Positions 35,146 to 45,255 of a DNA stretch of 64,000 nt are shown in pieces. The DNA lies in assembly GCF_004358425.1 (NCBI RefSeq), contig NZ_CP037948.1:992001-1056000 (forward strand), in the 5' to 3' direction. Origin of the DNA: Qipengyuania sediminis (GTDB taxonomy: Bacteria; Pseudomonadota; Alphaproteobacteria; Sphingomonadales; Sphingomonadaceae). A model generated the notes under the pieces. The model saw only the letters and a list, made by a program, of their open reading frames with translations, searched no databases and was not told the origin of the DNA. Positions within the stretch are counted from its first letter, which is position 1; every line of letters begins with the position of its first letter. A program made the translations under genes and the position numbers.

Positions 35146-36609
35146 ATGAACCAGCGATACGAAGACGACGCGTTCGCGCGCGAAGCTCGCAAGCTGCTCG
35201 GCGCCCGCGGGTTCACTACCGATGCCGTGACCATGGCGCCCTGGCTGACCGATTGGCGCGGACGCTATTCCGGCAAGGCCCGGGCGCTGGCATCGCCCGC
35301 CAGCACGCGCGAAGTGAGTGACCTCGTCGCGCTGTGCGCGCGGCATGGGGTGCCGATCGTGGCGCAAGGGGGAAACAGCGGCATGTCGGGGGGCGCAACT
35401 CCCGACGCCAGCGGTGTGGCGCTACTGCTCTCGCTGCGCCGCATGACCGCGATCCGCAGGCTCGACGCCGCCGCCGGGCAGGCCGTGTGCGAAGCAGGTG
35501 TCATTCTGGAAACGCTGCATCAGGCCGCGGCCGAGGTGGGCCTCCGCTTCCCGCTCACGCTCGGCGGGAAAGGATCCGCGACGATTGGCGGGCTGGTAGC
35601 AACCAACGCCGGCGGCACGCAGGTGCTGCGCCACGGGACCATGCGCGCGCAGGTGCTGGGGCTCGAGGCGGTGCTTGCGGATGGCAGCGTGCTGGACCTT
35701 TTGGCCCCGCTTAAGAAGGACAACCGTGGCTTCGACCTGCAGCAGCTGTTCATCGGTTCGGAGGGGACGCTGGGGATCGTCTGTGCCGCAACCCTGCGCC
35801 TGCTGCCTGCAATCGCCGCGCGCTGCACGGCCTGGGTAGGACTGAAGGGTCTCGAAGAAGCCGAGCGGCTGTTGCACGCTTTCGAATGTGCCGCGCCTGA
35901 TTTGCTCGAGGGGTTCGAGGTGCTCCCCGACCAAGCGCTCGCGGCGGTGCTTTCCCACGATCGCGGCACGCGCGCTCCGCTCGCCGGTCCGCACGCCTGG
36001 CATGCTTTGGTCGAGCTCGCTTCGCCGGACGGGGAACAAGCGCTCGATAGAATTGTCGAAGAAGTGCTTGCCGAGGCAATCGAGCGGGGATGGGCCGCGG
36101 ACGCGGCTGTCGCCGCGAACGAGCGTCAGGCGCAGGCTTTCTGGCGATTGCGCGATGGCATCTCCGCCGCGCAGCGGGCCCTCGGCCCTGCCATGCAGCA
36201 CGATATCGCCGTGCCCGCGGGGCGCATGGCTGCCTTCGTCGCCGCCGCGGTGCCCGAGATCGAGCGACGCTTTCCCGGCACACGGGCGATCGCCTTCGGC
36301 CATCTGGGCGATGGTAACGTGCACTTCCATGTCCTCGCCCCGCCGGGTGGGCAGCGCGGGGCCTGGGAGGTCGGCGAGGGCGCTACGATCAGCACGTATG
36401 TCCATGACCTCGTCACCGCCTGGCAGGGCACCATCAGCGCCGAGCACGGCGTCGGGCAAATGAAGCGGGACGAGCTCGTCCGCACCGCCGATCCGGTGCG
36501 ACTTGCGGTGCTCGCCAGCGTCAAGCAGGCGCTCGATCCGCGTGGGCTGCTCAATCCCGGAAAGCTTATCGATCCCGCCGCGCTTGCGCCGCCGCCGGGC
36601 AGCCCGTAA
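35146..36609 (+). CDS. FAD-linked 2-hydroxyacid dehydrogenase (D-lactate/D-2-hydroxyglutarate type)
   Basis: The 487-residue VAO-type flavoprotein has PCMH-domain motifs AQGGNSGMSGGATPD (about 72-86), GGKGSATIGGLVATNAGGTQVLRHG and GSEGTLGIVCAATLRL. The C-terminal FAD-oxidase domain shows FGHLGDGNVHFHVL (metal/substrate His) and ISAEHGVGQMKRDEL. Relatives oxidise D-lactate or D-2-hydroxyglutarate and pass electrons to the quinone pool or ETF. The exact substrate is undetermined. It reads away from the exported protein gene and toward sapC, 66 bases later. Confidence 0.88.
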   Translation: MNQRYEDDAFAREARKLLGARGFTTDAVTMAPWLTDWRGRYSGKARALASPASTREVSDLVALCARHGVPIVAQGGNSGMSGGATPDASGVALLLSLRRMTAIRRLDAAAGQAVCEAGVILETLHQAAAEVGLRFPLTLGGKGSATIGGLVATNAGGTQVLRHGTMRAQVLGLEAVLADGSVLDLLAPLKKDNRGFDLQQLFIGSEGTLGIVCAATLRLLPAIAARCTAWVGLKGLEEAERLLHAFECAAPDLLEGFEVLPDQALAAVLSHDRGTRAPLAGPHAWHALVELASPDGEQALDRIVEEVLAEAIERGWAADAAVAANERQAQAFWRLRDGISAAQRALGPAMQHDIAVPAGRMAAFVAAAVPEIERRFPGTRAIAFGHLGDGNVHFHVLAPPGGQRGAWEVGEGATISTYVHDLVTAWQGTISAEHGVGQMKRDELVRTADPVRLAVLASVKQALDPRGLLNPGKLIDPAALAPPPGSP

Positions 36610-36675
36610 GGCGCGCCGCCAGGCCGCGCCCTCGGGGACCGGCCATGCCATTCCCGCGTTTTCGGAGAGACATCC

Positions 36676-37464
36676 ATGGCCAGCGCGCCGCAGCCCACCC
36701 TGCCCCTGTTCTACAACGATCTGATGCCGCTCAACAGCCGCGACCATGGCAAGTGGCGGTCGCGCGGCTTCGAATCGGCGGATTTCCTCAAGAATGCGCA
36801 TGCCATCCCGCTGACGGTCGACGAATTCATCGAGGCGCAGCGCGACCTGCCGATCATTTTTTCCGCTGGCGACGATCCGCTGCCGCTTGCACTCATGGGG
36901 CTTAACGAGGGTATCAATACCTATGTGAACGACCAGGGTAAGATCGACGATCCGGTCTATCTGCCCGCCTATGTCCGCCGCTATCCCTTCATGCTCGCGC
37001 GGCTGCGGCCCGAGGCTGAGGAGCTGTCGCTTTGCTTCGACCCAACCTCCCCCGCGGTCGGAGATTTCCCCGAGGGCGAGGAGCTGTTCGGCACTGACGC
37101 GCAACCGAGCGACAACACCAAGCGTATTCTCGAATTCTGCGACAATTTCGAGCAGGCGGGTCAGCGCACCAAGGCCTTCATCGACGAGCTCAAGAAGCAC
37201 GATCTGCTGATGGAAGGCGAGATCTCGATCGTCGTCAACGAGAACCCCGATCAGCCCTTCACGTATCGCGGCTTCCAGATGGTCAATCGCGACAAGCTTA
37301 ACGAAATCGCGGCGGAGCAGCTCGAGATCTGGAACAAGAACGGCTTCCTGATGCTGGTCCACGCGCATCTGTTCTCGCTCGATCAGATGCGCAAGATCTT
37401 CAGCCGCCAGGTGGCGCAGGGCAAGCAGCCCAGGATCGAAGACGCGACACCGCCGCCGGCATAA
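36676..37464 (+). CDS. SapC-family protein (PF07277)
   Basis: The 262-residue protein matches the SapC family: LPLFYNDLMPLNSRDHGKWR near the start, PVYLPAYVRRYPFMLARL, LFGTDAQPSDNTKRILEFCD and the C-terminal FLMLVHAHLFSLDQMRKIF. Although named after a surface-layer-associated protein, the SapC family in sphingomonads is usually found near TonB receptors and tryptophan-halogenase-like genes; here it is alone. It has no signal peptide. A strong terminator follows at 37617. Confidence 0.85.
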   Translation: MASAPQPTLPLFYNDLMPLNSRDHGKWRSRGFESADFLKNAHAIPLTVDEFIEAQRDLPIIFSAGDDPLPLALMGLNEGINTYVNDQGKIDDPVYLPAYVRRYPFMLARLRPEAEELSLCFDPTSPAVGDFPEGEELFGTDAQPSDNTKRILEFCDNFEQAGQRTKAFIDELKKHDLLMEGEISIVVNENPDQPFTYRGFQMVNRDKLNEIAAEQLEIWNKNGFLMLVHAHLFSLDQMRKIFSRQVAQGKQPRIEDATPPPA

Positions 37465-37616
37465 TCACTGCGACCAGCCGTGCGCGGGCCGCGCCGTGCG
37501 GCGAGCCCAGCCCTCTTGCGGCTGGCTCACTTGCTTCCCAAATCATGGTTACCGCGCGGCGCTACCCTCATGGCCCGCCGGCGTGCACGGATGTGCACTT
37601 CCTCCCTGAACCTCGG

Positions 37617-37650
37617 CCACCTCGTGCGCTTTCGCACGAGGTGGTTTTTT
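37617..37650 (+). terminator. Strong intrinsic terminator after sapC
   Basis: A perfect 12-bp stem (37617-37628/37633-37644) with a CTTT loop is followed by six T (37645-37650) on the plus strand. It lies about 150 bases past the sapC stop, and the last T is the first base of the convergent gene's stop codon. It is the most consensus-like terminator in the window. Confidence 0.9.
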
Positions 37651-38603
37651 CATTCGGCCGCGTTGTGCCAGCGCCCGGGCGTCACTGACACAACCTCCTG
37701 CGCCAGCACGCGCACCAGGCTCGCGATTGCGCGCGTGACCGCCGGCAAGCGTGGTCCCAGCTGATCGAGCCGGGCGTCGAGATAGCTCGCGCGGCAGACT
37801 TCGAGCTGCAAGGCGTGGATCCCCCGTCCCGGGGCGGCGTGGTGATCGAGCGAATAGCCGCCCGAATAAGGCCGGTTGTGCGCGATCCTGCGCCCCTGTC
37901 CGCCCAGGTGCCGCAGGGCCGCCGCGGACAGCAAGGGAGAGGCCGAGGCCCCGAAACGGTCGCCGAGCACGAATTCCGCCCCCGCCTCGCCAAGCGGCGG
38001 CATCGAGTGGAGGTCGAGCAGCAGCGCCGCCCCCCATTTGTCGCGCAGCTGCGCCAGAGCCTGCGCGACGGCGCGATGATACGGCCGATGCACGGCCTCG
38101 ATCCTCTGATCCAGCGCCGCTGCCGTCAGGCGCTGCCGCCATAGCTCGCCCAGCCCAGGCACCCGGCGCGGCACCAGGCCTAGCCCGCTGCGCGCCCGGC
38201 GATTTGCAGCGGAATGCGGCGTGCGGCGCGGCGCGGCCCCCGCAATCATCGACCAATCGACATCATCTGGTGCGCGGTTGAGGTCTATCAAAGCCCGCGG
38301 CGCATGGGCCACGATCAGCGCCGCCCCGGTCGCATCCGCCACGTCCTCGCCAAGCCGGTCGGCAAAGCGATCTTCGAGCCGGGCTGCGCCACGTTCGGGA
38401 TCGCGCATCGCCGCCAGCAGGGACGGCGTATAGCCCCGCCCCGCGTGGGGAACCGCGACAAGGACCGGCAGCGGCATCGTCTCCGCCAGCCGGATCGTGA
38501 ATTGCGGCGGAGGGGCGGGCGGCGCAGCGGTCACGCGGCGCAGGTTCGCGGCTTCGCACTCGCGTGTCAAAGCAGGATTATGGGATGCACGCGCGATCGG
38601 CAT
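37650..38603 (-). CDS. N-formylglutamate amidohydrolase family protein
   Basis: The 317-residue protein belongs to the FGase family (HutG-like), which hydrolyses N-formylglutamate to glutamate and formate. Visible family marks are VAVPHAGRGYTP (near residue 48), EDRFADRLGEDVADATGAALIVA, RALIDLNRAPDD, LLDLHSMPP and LGDRFGASA. There are no hut genes nearby, so it may act on another N-acyl amino acid. The first about 30 residues are Pro-rich and low in conservation; the true start may be internal. Confidence 0.85.
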   Translation of the reverse strand: MPIARASHNPALTRECEAANLRRVTAAPPAPPPQFTIRLAETMPLPVLVAVPHAGRGYTPSLLAAMRDPERGAARLEDRFADRLGEDVADATGAALIVAHAPRALIDLNRAPDDVDWSMIAGAAPRRTPHSAANRRARSGLGLVPRRVPGLGELWRQRLTAAALDQRIEAVHRPYHRAVAQALAQLRDKWGAALLLDLHSMPPLGEAGAEFVLGDRFGASASPLLSAAALRHLGGQGRRIAHNRPYSGGYSLDHHAAPGRGIHALQLEVCRASYLDARLDQLGPRLPAVTRAIASLVRVLAQEVVSVTPGRWHNAAE

Positions 38604-38636
38604 GAATAACCGCAGATTTCTTAATCGTGATGGGTT

Positions 38637-39038
38637 ATGGGGCGCCTCATGACCGACGTCGCCCGTGCCCGAATCCTGCTAGCCGAAGACGATGGCGCGA
38701 TGCGCACCTATCTCGAACGCGCGCTCCACAACGCGGGCTTCGCGGTCGATTCCGTCGATCGCGGCACCTCCGCGCTGCCGCTGCTCGAAGCGGCGCATTA
38801 CGATCTGCTTCTGTCCGATATCGTCATGCCGGAAATGGACGGGATCGAGCTGGCCCAGAAGTGCAACGAGATCAGCCCCGAAACCAAGGTGATGTTCATC
38901 ACCGGTTTCGCCGCCGTCACTCTCAAGGCGAGCCGCGAGCAGCCGCAGGCCAAGGTGCTTTCGAAGCCTTTCCACCTCAAGGACCTTGTGATGGAGGTGG
39001 AGCGGGTGCTGGGCGACCGGCTATCCGCCTCGCTCTAG
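38637..39038 (+). CDS. cpdR: Response regulator, CpdR type
   Basis: The 133-residue single receiver domain has no output domain. The phosphoacceptor Asp lies in LLLSDIVMPEMDG, acidic pocket ILLAEDDGAMRTYL, switch Thr MFITGF and Lys in LSKPFHLKDL. This spelling fits CpdR, which in Caulobacter is phosphorylated by CckA-ChpT and in its unphosphorylated form delivers ClpXP to its substrates. cckA is in this window at 51261. A second ATG at 38649 would give 129 residues and is equally plausible. It is divergent from the amidohydrolase. Confidence 0.8.
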   Translation: MGRLMTDVARARILLAEDDGAMRTYLERALHNAGFAVDSVDRGTSALPLLEAAHYDLLLSDIVMPEMDGIELAQKCNEISPETKVMFITGFAAVTLKASREQPQAKVLSKPFHLKDLVMEVERVLGDRLSASL

Positions 39039-39090
39039 CCCACTTGCGGCGCGCTCGAAGCGGGGCTAAACGCGCTGCCGTCATCCACGG

Positions 39091-39165
39091 GGGCGTATAG
39101 CTCAGTGGTAGAGCACTATGTTGACATCGTAGGGGTCGCAAGTTCAATCCTTGCTACGCCCACCA
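39091..39165 (+). tRNA. tRNA-Val (GAC)
   Basis: A full cloverleaf of 75 bases can be drawn: acceptor GGGCGTA/TACGCCC, D stem GCTC/GAGC, anticodon stem CTATG/CGTAG with loop TTGACAT (anticodon GAC), T stem GCAAG/CTTGC with TTCAATC loop. The CCA end is encoded. Confidence 0.95.
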
Positions 39166-39180
39166 TGGGATGACGCGGAG

Positions 39181-39212
39181 CCCCGCCACGGTCGCCGACC
39201 GGCGGGGTTTTT
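39181..39212 (+). terminator. Terminator after tRNA-Val
   Basis: CCCCGCC (39181-39187) pairs with GGCGGGG (39201-39207), with an inner GGTC/GACC stem, followed by TTTTT (39208-39212). It lies 15 bases past the tRNA. Confidence 0.85.
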
Positions 39213-39292
39213 GTTTGCCCGGCACCTCGCCTTGCGTGGTGAGTGCCCTCTGCTAAAGCGCCGCCGACCCCTTCCAGAACCCCAGGAAAATC

Positions 39293-40516
39293 ATGCAGAA
39301 GATCAAGGTAGCTAACCCCGTCGTCGAACTGGACGGCGACGAGATGACCCGCATCATCTGGCAGTGGATCCGCGAGCGGCTCATCCTCCCTTACCTCGAT
39401 ATTGATCTCAAATATTTCGATCTGTCGGTTGAGAAGCGCGACGAAACCGAGGACCGCATCACAGTCGAGGCGGCCAACGCCATCAAGCTGCATGGCGTCG
39501 GCGTCAAATGCGCGACGATCACGCCCGACGAGGCGCGGGTGGAGGAATTCAGCCTCAAAAAGATGTGGAAGAGCCCCAATGGGACAATCCGTAATATCCT
39601 GGGCGGCGTGGTCTTCCGCGAACCGATCGTCATCGACAATGTGCCGCGGCTGATCCCCGGCTGGACCGATCCCATCGTGGTCGGCCGCCACGCCTTCGGC
39701 GACCAGTACCGCGCGACCGACACGCTGATCCCCGGCAAGGGCAAGCTACGCCTGGTCTTCGACGGCGAGGATGGCCAGTCGATCGATCTCGATGTCTTCG
39801 ATTTCCCTTCGTCCGGCGTCGCCATGGGCATGTACAACCTCGACGAGAGCATCCGCGACTTTGCCCGCGCCAGCTTCAACTACGGCCTCGGCCTCGGCTG
39901 GCCGGTCTATCTCTCGACCAAGAACACGATCCTCAAGGCCTATGACGGCCGTTTCAAGGATCTGTTCGAAGAGGTCTTTACCACCGAAGGCTTCAAGGAG
40001 CGCTTTGCCGAGACGGGCATCACCTACGAACACCGACTGATCGACGACATGGTGGCGAGCGCGCTCAAGTGGAGCGGCAAGTTCGTCTGGGCCTGCAAGA
40101 ACTATGACGGTGACGTCCAGTCCGATCTGGTGGCGCAGGGCTTCGGCAGCCTTGGCCTGATGACCAGCGTGCTGATGACCCCCGACGGCAAGACCGTGGA
40201 GGCCGAAGCCGCCCATGGCACCGTCACGCGCCATTATCGCCAGCACCAGCAGGGCAAGGCGACCAGCACCAATCCCATCGCCTCGATCTTCGCCTGGACC
40301 CGCGGCCTCATGTACCGCGGCCGCTTCGACGGCACTCCCGATGTTGTCCGCTTCGCCGAGACGCTGGAGCGGGTCTGCATCAAGACCGTCGAGGGTGGGA
40401 AGATGACCAAGGACCTGGCGCTGCTGATTGGGCCCGAACAGAGCTGGCTCACAACCGAACAGTTCTTCGAGGCGATCGTTCAGAACCTGGAAACCGAGAT
40501 GGGTTCCTGGCAATAG
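39293..40516 (+). CDS. icd: NADP-dependent isocitrate dehydrogenase
   Basis: The 407-residue TCA-cycle enzyme oxidises isocitrate to 2-oxoglutarate with NADP. Its length and sequence ([27 protein letters not shown]-type [41 protein letters not shown]) are of the eukaryote-like subfamily common in alphaproteobacteria. Arg/Tyr/Lys of the isocitrate site are in the expected blocks. It precedes the Kef-type gene by 58 bases on the same strand. Confidence 0.97.
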   Translation: MQKIKVANPVVELDGDEMTRIIWQWIRERLILPYLDIDLKYFDLSVEKRDETEDRITVEAANAIKLHGVGVKCATITPDEARVEEFSLKKMWKSPNGTIRNILGGVVFREPIVIDNVPRLIPGWTDPIVVGRHAFGDQYRATDTLIPGKGKLRLVFDGEDGQSIDLDVFDFPSSGVAMGMYNLDESIRDFARASFNYGLGLGWPVYLSTKNTILKAYDGRFKDLFEEVFTTEGFKERFAETGITYEHRLIDDMVASALKWSGKFVWACKNYDGDVQSDLVAQGFGSLGLMTSVLMTPDGKTVEAEAAHGTVTRHYRQHQQGKATSTNPIASIFAWTRGLMYRGRFDGTPDVVRFAETLERVCIKTVEGGKMTKDLALLIGPEQSWLTTEQFFEAIVQNLETEMGSWQ

Positions 40517-40574
40517 CCTAGCGCCTACTCCCGGCGGCGGGTGACATCTTCACCGTCTGCCGATAGGCAAAGGC

Positions 40575-42350
40575 ATGCACGGCCCTGCGTTTACCTCTGG
40601 ATCGCTGCTGTCCGATGCGCTGGTAATCCTGGGCGCGGCGGGGATCGTGATCCCGCTGTTCGCGCGGTTCCGCATCACGCCGGTTATCGGCTTCATCCTC
40701 ATCGGCATTGCGGTGGGGCCGTTCGGCCTGGGCCGGCTCGTCGGCGGCCAGCCGTGGCTCGGCTATGTCACCATCGCGAACCCTGCCGAGCTGCAGCCGG
40801 TCGCCGAGTTCGGGATCGTGCTGCTTCTTTTCGGCATCGGCCTCGAGCTGTCTTTAAAGCGGCTCGCGGCCATGCGGCACGAGATCTTCAGGCTCGGGCC
40901 GATGGAGTTGTTCGGCGCGGCGGCGTTGATTGCGCTGGGACTGATGACGCTCGGCAACTCGCCCGCCACGGCGCTCGCACTGGGCCTCGCGCTATCGCTT
41001 TCTTCGACCGCGCTGGTGTTGCGCATTTCGGATCACCGCACCCCGGTCGGGCGCGCCGCGCTCGGCACGCTGCTCTTCGAGGATATCGCGATCGTCCCGA
41101 TCATCTTCCTGCTCGGCGCGATGGGGAGCAGCGGGGGACCATCCGACTGGGAGGCGTTCGGCCGCACGCTGGCGCTTGGCACCGCGGTGATGATCGCGCT
41201 GGTGCTGGCGGGGAGATATTTGCTGCCGCCGCTGTTTGCGCAGGCTGCTCGCACAAAAAGCCCCGAGCTGTTCCTCGCCGCCAGCCTGCTCGTCGTCATC
41301 GCCGCGGCGCTCGCCACCGCGGCGGTTGGCCTGTCCCCCATCGTCGGCGCACTGGTCGCCGGCCTGATGATCGCCGAGACGGACTATCACAGCGAGGTCG
41401 AAAGCATCATCGAGCCTTTCCGCGGCCTTGCTCTCGGGGTGTTCCTCATCACCGTGGGCATGAGCCTCGATCTCGCGGTGCTGTGGGCGCGGCTGGGGGA
41501 GGTTGTAACCGCTCTAGCGCTGGTCCTGGTCATCAAATCGGTGGTGACGAGCGGCATGTTCCGCCTCGGCGGCCTGCGCACCGGGACCGCGACCGAGGCG
41601 GGGATCCTCCTCGCCAGCCCGTCCGAGACGACACTTATCGTGCTCGCAAGCGCGCTGTCGGTGGGGCTGATCAGCGCGCCCGCAGCGGGGTTCTGGCAGA
41701 TGGTTACTGCGCTCGGCCTCACCACCACGCCGCTGCTCGCGCTCGCCGGGCGGTGGGTGGCCCGGCGGCTGGAGGGGGGCGACGCCCCGCCGGGAGGGCC
41801 GGAGCAGGCGGGTGAGGACCAGACGCGGGTGCTGATTATCGGCGGGGGCCGGGTGGGTACGCTCGTTGCCGACATGCTGAAGGCGCACGGACGCCCCTAT
41901 CGCATTCTCGAAAGCGATCCCGATGTCGTCCAGCACCTGCGCTCGGAGGGTTATACGGCGAGTTTCGCCGACGCCGCCCGCCCCGATACGCTCGCGCGCT
42001 TCGGCGCGGGCGAAGCGGCGGCGGTGGTGTTGACCATGGACCTACCCGTCGCGGCGCGGCGGATCGTCGAGCGGCTGCGCGCCGCGCACCCCGAGCTCCT
42101 CATCGTCGCCCGCGCGCGCGATGTCACGCATGCCGCGGCGCTCTACCGCGCCGGCGCAAGCCATGCGGTGCCCGAGACACTCGAAAGCTCGCTCCAGCTA
42201 TCGGAAGCAGTGCTGGTCGATATCGGCGTCGCCATGGGGCCGGTGATCGCCTCGATCCACGAAAAGCGCGACGAATATCGCGGCGCGATCGAGCGTGAGG
42301 GGGCCCTCGGTTACCGGCCAAAGCTCAGGACGGGCACTGTCGAAGGCTAG
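40575..42350 (+). CDS. Kef/CPA2-type monovalent cation:proton antiporter
   Basis: The 591-residue protein has a membrane domain of about twelve spans (FRITPVIGFILIGIAVGPFG; LGLALSLSSTALVLRI; LLFEDIAIVPIIFLLGA) and a cytosolic TrkA-N nucleotide-binding domain from about residue 417 (RVLIIGGGRVGTLVADML). There is no clear TrkA-C. It resembles YbaL/KefB and probably exchanges K+ or Na+ for H+. Regulation by NAD(H) or glutathione adducts is possible but not shown. It is followed by a 56-residue basic gene. Confidence 0.88.
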   Translation: MHGPAFTSGSLLSDALVILGAAGIVIPLFARFRITPVIGFILIGIAVGPFGLGRLVGGQPWLGYVTIANPAELQPVAEFGIVLLLFGIGLELSLKRLAAMRHEIFRLGPMELFGAAALIALGLMTLGNSPATALALGLALSLSSTALVLRISDHRTPVGRAALGTLLFEDIAIVPIIFLLGAMGSSGGPSDWEAFGRTLALGTAVMIALVLAGRYLLPPLFAQAARTKSPELFLAASLLVVIAAALATAAVGLSPIVGALVAGLMIAETDYHSEVESIIEPFRGLALGVFLITVGMSLDLAVLWARLGEVVTALALVLVIKSVVTSGMFRLGGLRTGTATEAGILLASPSETTLIVLASALSVGLISAPAAGFWQMVTALGLTTTPLLALAGRWVARRLEGGDAPPGGPEQAGEDQTRVLIIGGGRVGTLVADMLKAHGRPYRILESDPDVVQHLRSEGYTASFADAARPDTLARFGAGEAAAVVLTMDLPVAARRIVERLRAAHPELLIVARARDVTHAAALYRAGASHAVPETLESSLQLSEAVLVDIGVAMGPVIASIHEKRDEYRGAIEREGALGYRPKLRTGTVEG

Positions 42351-42379
42351 CCGCGTTGAGCGTTCGAAGGAGCGATAGG

Positions 42380-42550
42380 ATGCGTAGCGACAATCAGAAG
42401 AACGAGACGCCGCGGAAGCCGCAGCAGCAGACCGGGGAGGAGTTCGGATCGGTGAAGGGCCGCCAGCGCGGCGAGGACGACTTCACCGGCAAGAGCGATG
42501 TTCCGCGCGGCAGCAAGCCGGAGATACGCGGGACCAGCGGACGGCGCTAA
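42380..42550 (+). CDS. Small hydrophilic protein, 56 residues
   Basis: A good ribosome site AAGGAG (42367-42372) precedes the ATG at 42380. The product is very polar ([19 protein letters not shown] start, [14 protein letters not shown] middle, RGTSGRR end), probably disordered, and without a recognised family. It shares CTAA with the alaS stop (42547-42550). The reading frame starts earlier at a TTG, but without a ribosome site. Confidence 0.6.
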   Translation: MRSDNQKNETPRKPQQQTGEEFGSVKGRQRGEDDFTGKSDVPRGSKPEIRGTSGRR

Positions 42551-45204
42551 GCCTTTACCTTAGCTAGCGCTTCCCTGACTGCGGCGATGGCTTCGGCGGC
42601 TCTTGTGCCGTCGGGCCCCCCGCCCTGCGCCATGTCCGGACGGCCCCCGCCGCCCTTGCCCCCAAGCGCTTCGACGCCGGATCGAACCAGTTCTACCGCG
42701 CTGAAGCGCCCCGTCAGATCATCGGTCACCCCGACCGCGAACGCCGCCTTGCCTTCATTCACCGCGCAGATCGCCGCCACGCCCGAGCCCATGCGCTGCT
42801 TGGCTTGGTCGAGCAGCGGCCGCAATTCGCGCGGGTCGAGCCCGTGGATAACCTGGCCAGAGAATGCGACGCCGCCGATCTCCTCGTCGCCCGTCGGGGC
42901 CTGCGCCGCGCCGCCGCCGCCAAGTGCCAAAGCCTTCTTCACCTCCGCAAGCTCGCGCTCGAGCTTGCGGCGTTCCTCGACGAGGGCGCTGACCCGGGCG
43001 GCGGCTTCCTCTGGCGCGGTGCGCAACGCAGCGGCGATCGCCCGCACTGCCTGATCGCGCGCCGCGAGCCACTGCCGCGCCTCCTCCCCCGTCAGCGCCT
43101 CTATCCTTCGCACCCCGCTGCTGACCGCGCCTTCAGAGACGATCGTGAACAGCCCGATATCGCCCGTCGCGCGTACGTGGGTGCCGCCACAGAGCTCGAC
43201 CGAGTAACGGCGGTCGGCGCCCTTGCGTCCCATGGAGAGCACGCGCACCTCTTCACCGTATTTCTCCCCGAATAGCGCCAGCGCGCCGGCGGCGACGGCT
43301 TCATCTGGACTCATCAGCCGGGTGCCGACCTCCTCGTTGGCGCGGATCTCGGCGTTCACCTCCGCCTCGATCGCGGCAATATCCGCCTCGCTAAGCGGTT
43401 TCGGATGAGAAAAATCGAAGCGCAGGCGGTCTTCCGCGACCAGGGAGCCCTTCTGCGTTACGTGCTCGCCGAGCCGATGGCGGAGCGCGGCGTGAAGCAG
43501 GTGCGTCGCTGAATGGTTGGCGCGAATGCGATCGCGGCGCTCGCCATCCACAGCGAGATGGACGGCATCGCCGGCGCCAACGCGGCCCTTCACCACCCGC
43601 CCGCGGTGCGCATGCAACCGGCCGAGCGGCTTGGCGGTGGTCTCGACCGCGAACTCGAACCCCTCCGGCGTCCAGATGCGTCCGGCATCGCCGGTCTGCC
43701 CGCCGCTTTCGCCGTAAAAGGGGGTCTGGTTAGTGAGGATGGTCACCGCCTCGCCCTCCGCGGCCGAGGCGACTTCCGCGCCGTCCTTCACGATCGCGAC
43801 CACCGCGCCCTCGCCGGTGGTGGAGGCGTAGCCGGTGAACTCGGTCGACCCCTCGCGTTCGGCGATGTCGAACCAGACCTCCTCGCTGGCCGCCTCGCCC
43901 GACCCCTTCCAGGCCGCCCGCGCCGCCGCCTTCTGCGCCGCCATGGCGGCATCGAAGCCAGCGCGATCAATGCTTAGGCCACGCGGACGCAGCGCGTCCT
44001 CGGTAAGATCGTAAGGAAAGCCGTAGGTGTCGTGGAGGCGGAAGGCGGTCTCGCCCGAAAGGGTATCGCCCGCGCCCAGCCCGGCGGTCGCCTCGTCAAG
44101 CAGCCGCAGCCCCTTGTCGAGCGTGCGGCGGAACTGCGTCTCCTCGCGTTCGAGCACCTCCTGTATAAGCGCCTGGCCGCGCATGAGCTCGGGATAGGCC
44201 TGCCCCATCTCGCCCACCAGCGCAGGCACGAGGCGGTGCATCAGCGGTTCGCTCGCGCCGAGGATGTGCGCGTGGCGCATTGCGCGGCGCATGATCCGGC
44301 GCAGCACATAGCCGCGGCCCTCGTTCGATGGCAGCACCCCATCGGCGAGGAGAAAGCTGACCGAGCGCAGGTGATCGGCGATGACCCGGTGGCTCACCTC
44401 GCCCTCGCTGCCATGGCCGGGAGCCACCGCCTTCGACGCGCTGATCAGCGCCTTGAAGGTGTCCGTCTCGTAATTGTCGTGCACGCCCTGCAGCACCGCC
44501 GCGACCCGCTCGAGCCCCATGCCGGTGTCGATGCTCTTCTTGGGCAGCTCGCCGACAATCTCTTCGGCCGCCTGCTCATATTGCATGAACACGAGGTTCC
44601 AGATCTCGACGAAGCGGTCGCCGTTCTCGTCCGGGCTTCCGGGCGGGCCGCCGGGGATATGCGCGCCATGGTCGTAGAAAATTTCAGAACAGGGCCCACA
44701 GGGGCCATCCGAACCCATGGCCCAGAAATTGTCCTTGGTGGGGATGCGGATGATGCGCTCTTCCGGCAGGCCCGCGATCTTGCGCCACAGCGCAAAAGCC
44801 TCGTCATCGGTATGATAGACTGTCGCTGTCAGCCGCTCGGCGGGCAGGCCCCACTCCCGCGTCAGCAGCGTCCAGGCGTGCAGGATCGCCTGCTCCTTGA
44901 AATACTCGCCGAAGCTGAAATTGCCGAGCATTTCGAAGAAGGTGTGATGCCGCGCGGTATAGCCGACATTGTCGAGATCATTGTGCTTGCCGCCAGCACG
45001 CACGCATTTCTGGCTGCTCGCCGCGATGGGCGCGGGCGGGCTTTCGAGACCGGTGAAGGCGTTCTTGAACGGCACCATCCCCGCGTTGACGAACATCAGC
45101 GTGGGATCGCTGAACGGAACCAGGGGCGCGGACGGCACGACGGCGTGGCCGGCGCGCGCGAAATAGCCGAGGAAACTGGAGCGGATATCGTTGGTGCTGG
45201 TCAT
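42547..45204 (-). CDS. alaS: Alanyl-tRNA synthetase
   Basis: The 885-residue class II synthetase has the catalytic core (motif 1-3 region with [15 protein letters not shown]), a tRNA-recognition region, an editing domain with zinc ligands HSATHLLH (HxxxH) and CGGTHV (CxxxH), and the C-Ala domain. It follows no Shine-Dalgarno: the ATG at 45204 is preceded by CTCGCACCCGTG, and a promoter ends only about ten bases upstream. Synteny with recA and icd is typical of alphaproteobacteria, though here three genes separate alaS from recA. Confidence 0.97.
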   Translation of the reverse strand: MTSTNDIRSSFLGYFARAGHAVVPSAPLVPFSDPTLMFVNAGMVPFKNAFTGLESPPAPIAASSQKCVRAGGKHNDLDNVGYTARHHTFFEMLGNFSFGEYFKEQAILHAWTLLTREWGLPAERLTATVYHTDDEAFALWRKIAGLPEERIIRIPTKDNFWAMGSDGPCGPCSEIFYDHGAHIPGGPPGSPDENGDRFVEIWNLVFMQYEQAAEEIVGELPKKSIDTGMGLERVAAVLQGVHDNYETDTFKALISASKAVAPGHGSEGEVSHRVIADHLRSVSFLLADGVLPSNEGRGYVLRRIMRRAMRHAHILGASEPLMHRLVPALVGEMGQAYPELMRGQALIQEVLEREETQFRRTLDKGLRLLDEATAGLGAGDTLSGETAFRLHDTYGFPYDLTEDALRPRGLSIDRAGFDAAMAAQKAAARAAWKGSGEAASEEVWFDIAEREGSTEFTGYASTTGEGAVVAIVKDGAEVASAAEGEAVTILTNQTPFYGESGGQTGDAGRIWTPEGFEFAVETTAKPLGRLHAHRGRVVKGRVGAGDAVHLAVDGERRDRIRANHSATHLLHAALRHRLGEHVTQKGSLVAEDRLRFDFSHPKPLSEADIAAIEAEVNAEIRANEEVGTRLMSPDEAVAAGALALFGEKYGEEVRVLSMGRKGADRRYSVELCGGTHVRATGDIGLFTIVSEGAVSSGVRRIEALTGEEARQWLAARDQAVRAIAAALRTAPEEAAARVSALVEERRKLERELAEVKKALALGGGGAAQAPTGDEEIGGVAFSGQVIHGLDPRELRPLLDQAKQRMGSGVAAICAVNEGKAAFAVGVTDDLTGRFSAVELVRSGVEALGGKGGGGRPDMAQGGGPDGTRAAEAIAAVREALAKVKA

Positions 45205-45213
45205 CACGGGTGC

Positions 45214-45242
45214 GAGTTAGGGAAGCGCGCCTTTCGTCACAA
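45214..45242 (-). promoter_or_regulatory. Promoter of alaS, close to the start codon
   Basis: On the minus strand, TTGTGA (45237-45242), 17 bases, then TAACTC (45214-45219). Transcription would begin around 45207, at or beside the GTG-ATG start. This would give a leaderless or nearly leaderless message. Confidence 0.45.
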
Positions 45243-45255
45243 GCGCGGATGACGC

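Noticed and set aside
35422..37368. A 648-codon open frame on the minus strand
   Set aside because: Antisense to the FAD-linked dehydrogenase and sapC, both of which have clear family motifs.
37583..37598. A quorum-sensing lux-type box
   Set aside because: No LuxR or LuxI gene is nearby and the sequence is too short and symmetrical to be specific.
38600..38640. A CtrA-type site (TTAA-N7-TTAA) before cpdR
   Set aside because: Only one TTAA half-site is present; spacing to TTAT does not fit.
44032..45252. A 406-codon plus-strand frame opposite alaS
   Set aside because: Shadow of alaS without domain features.
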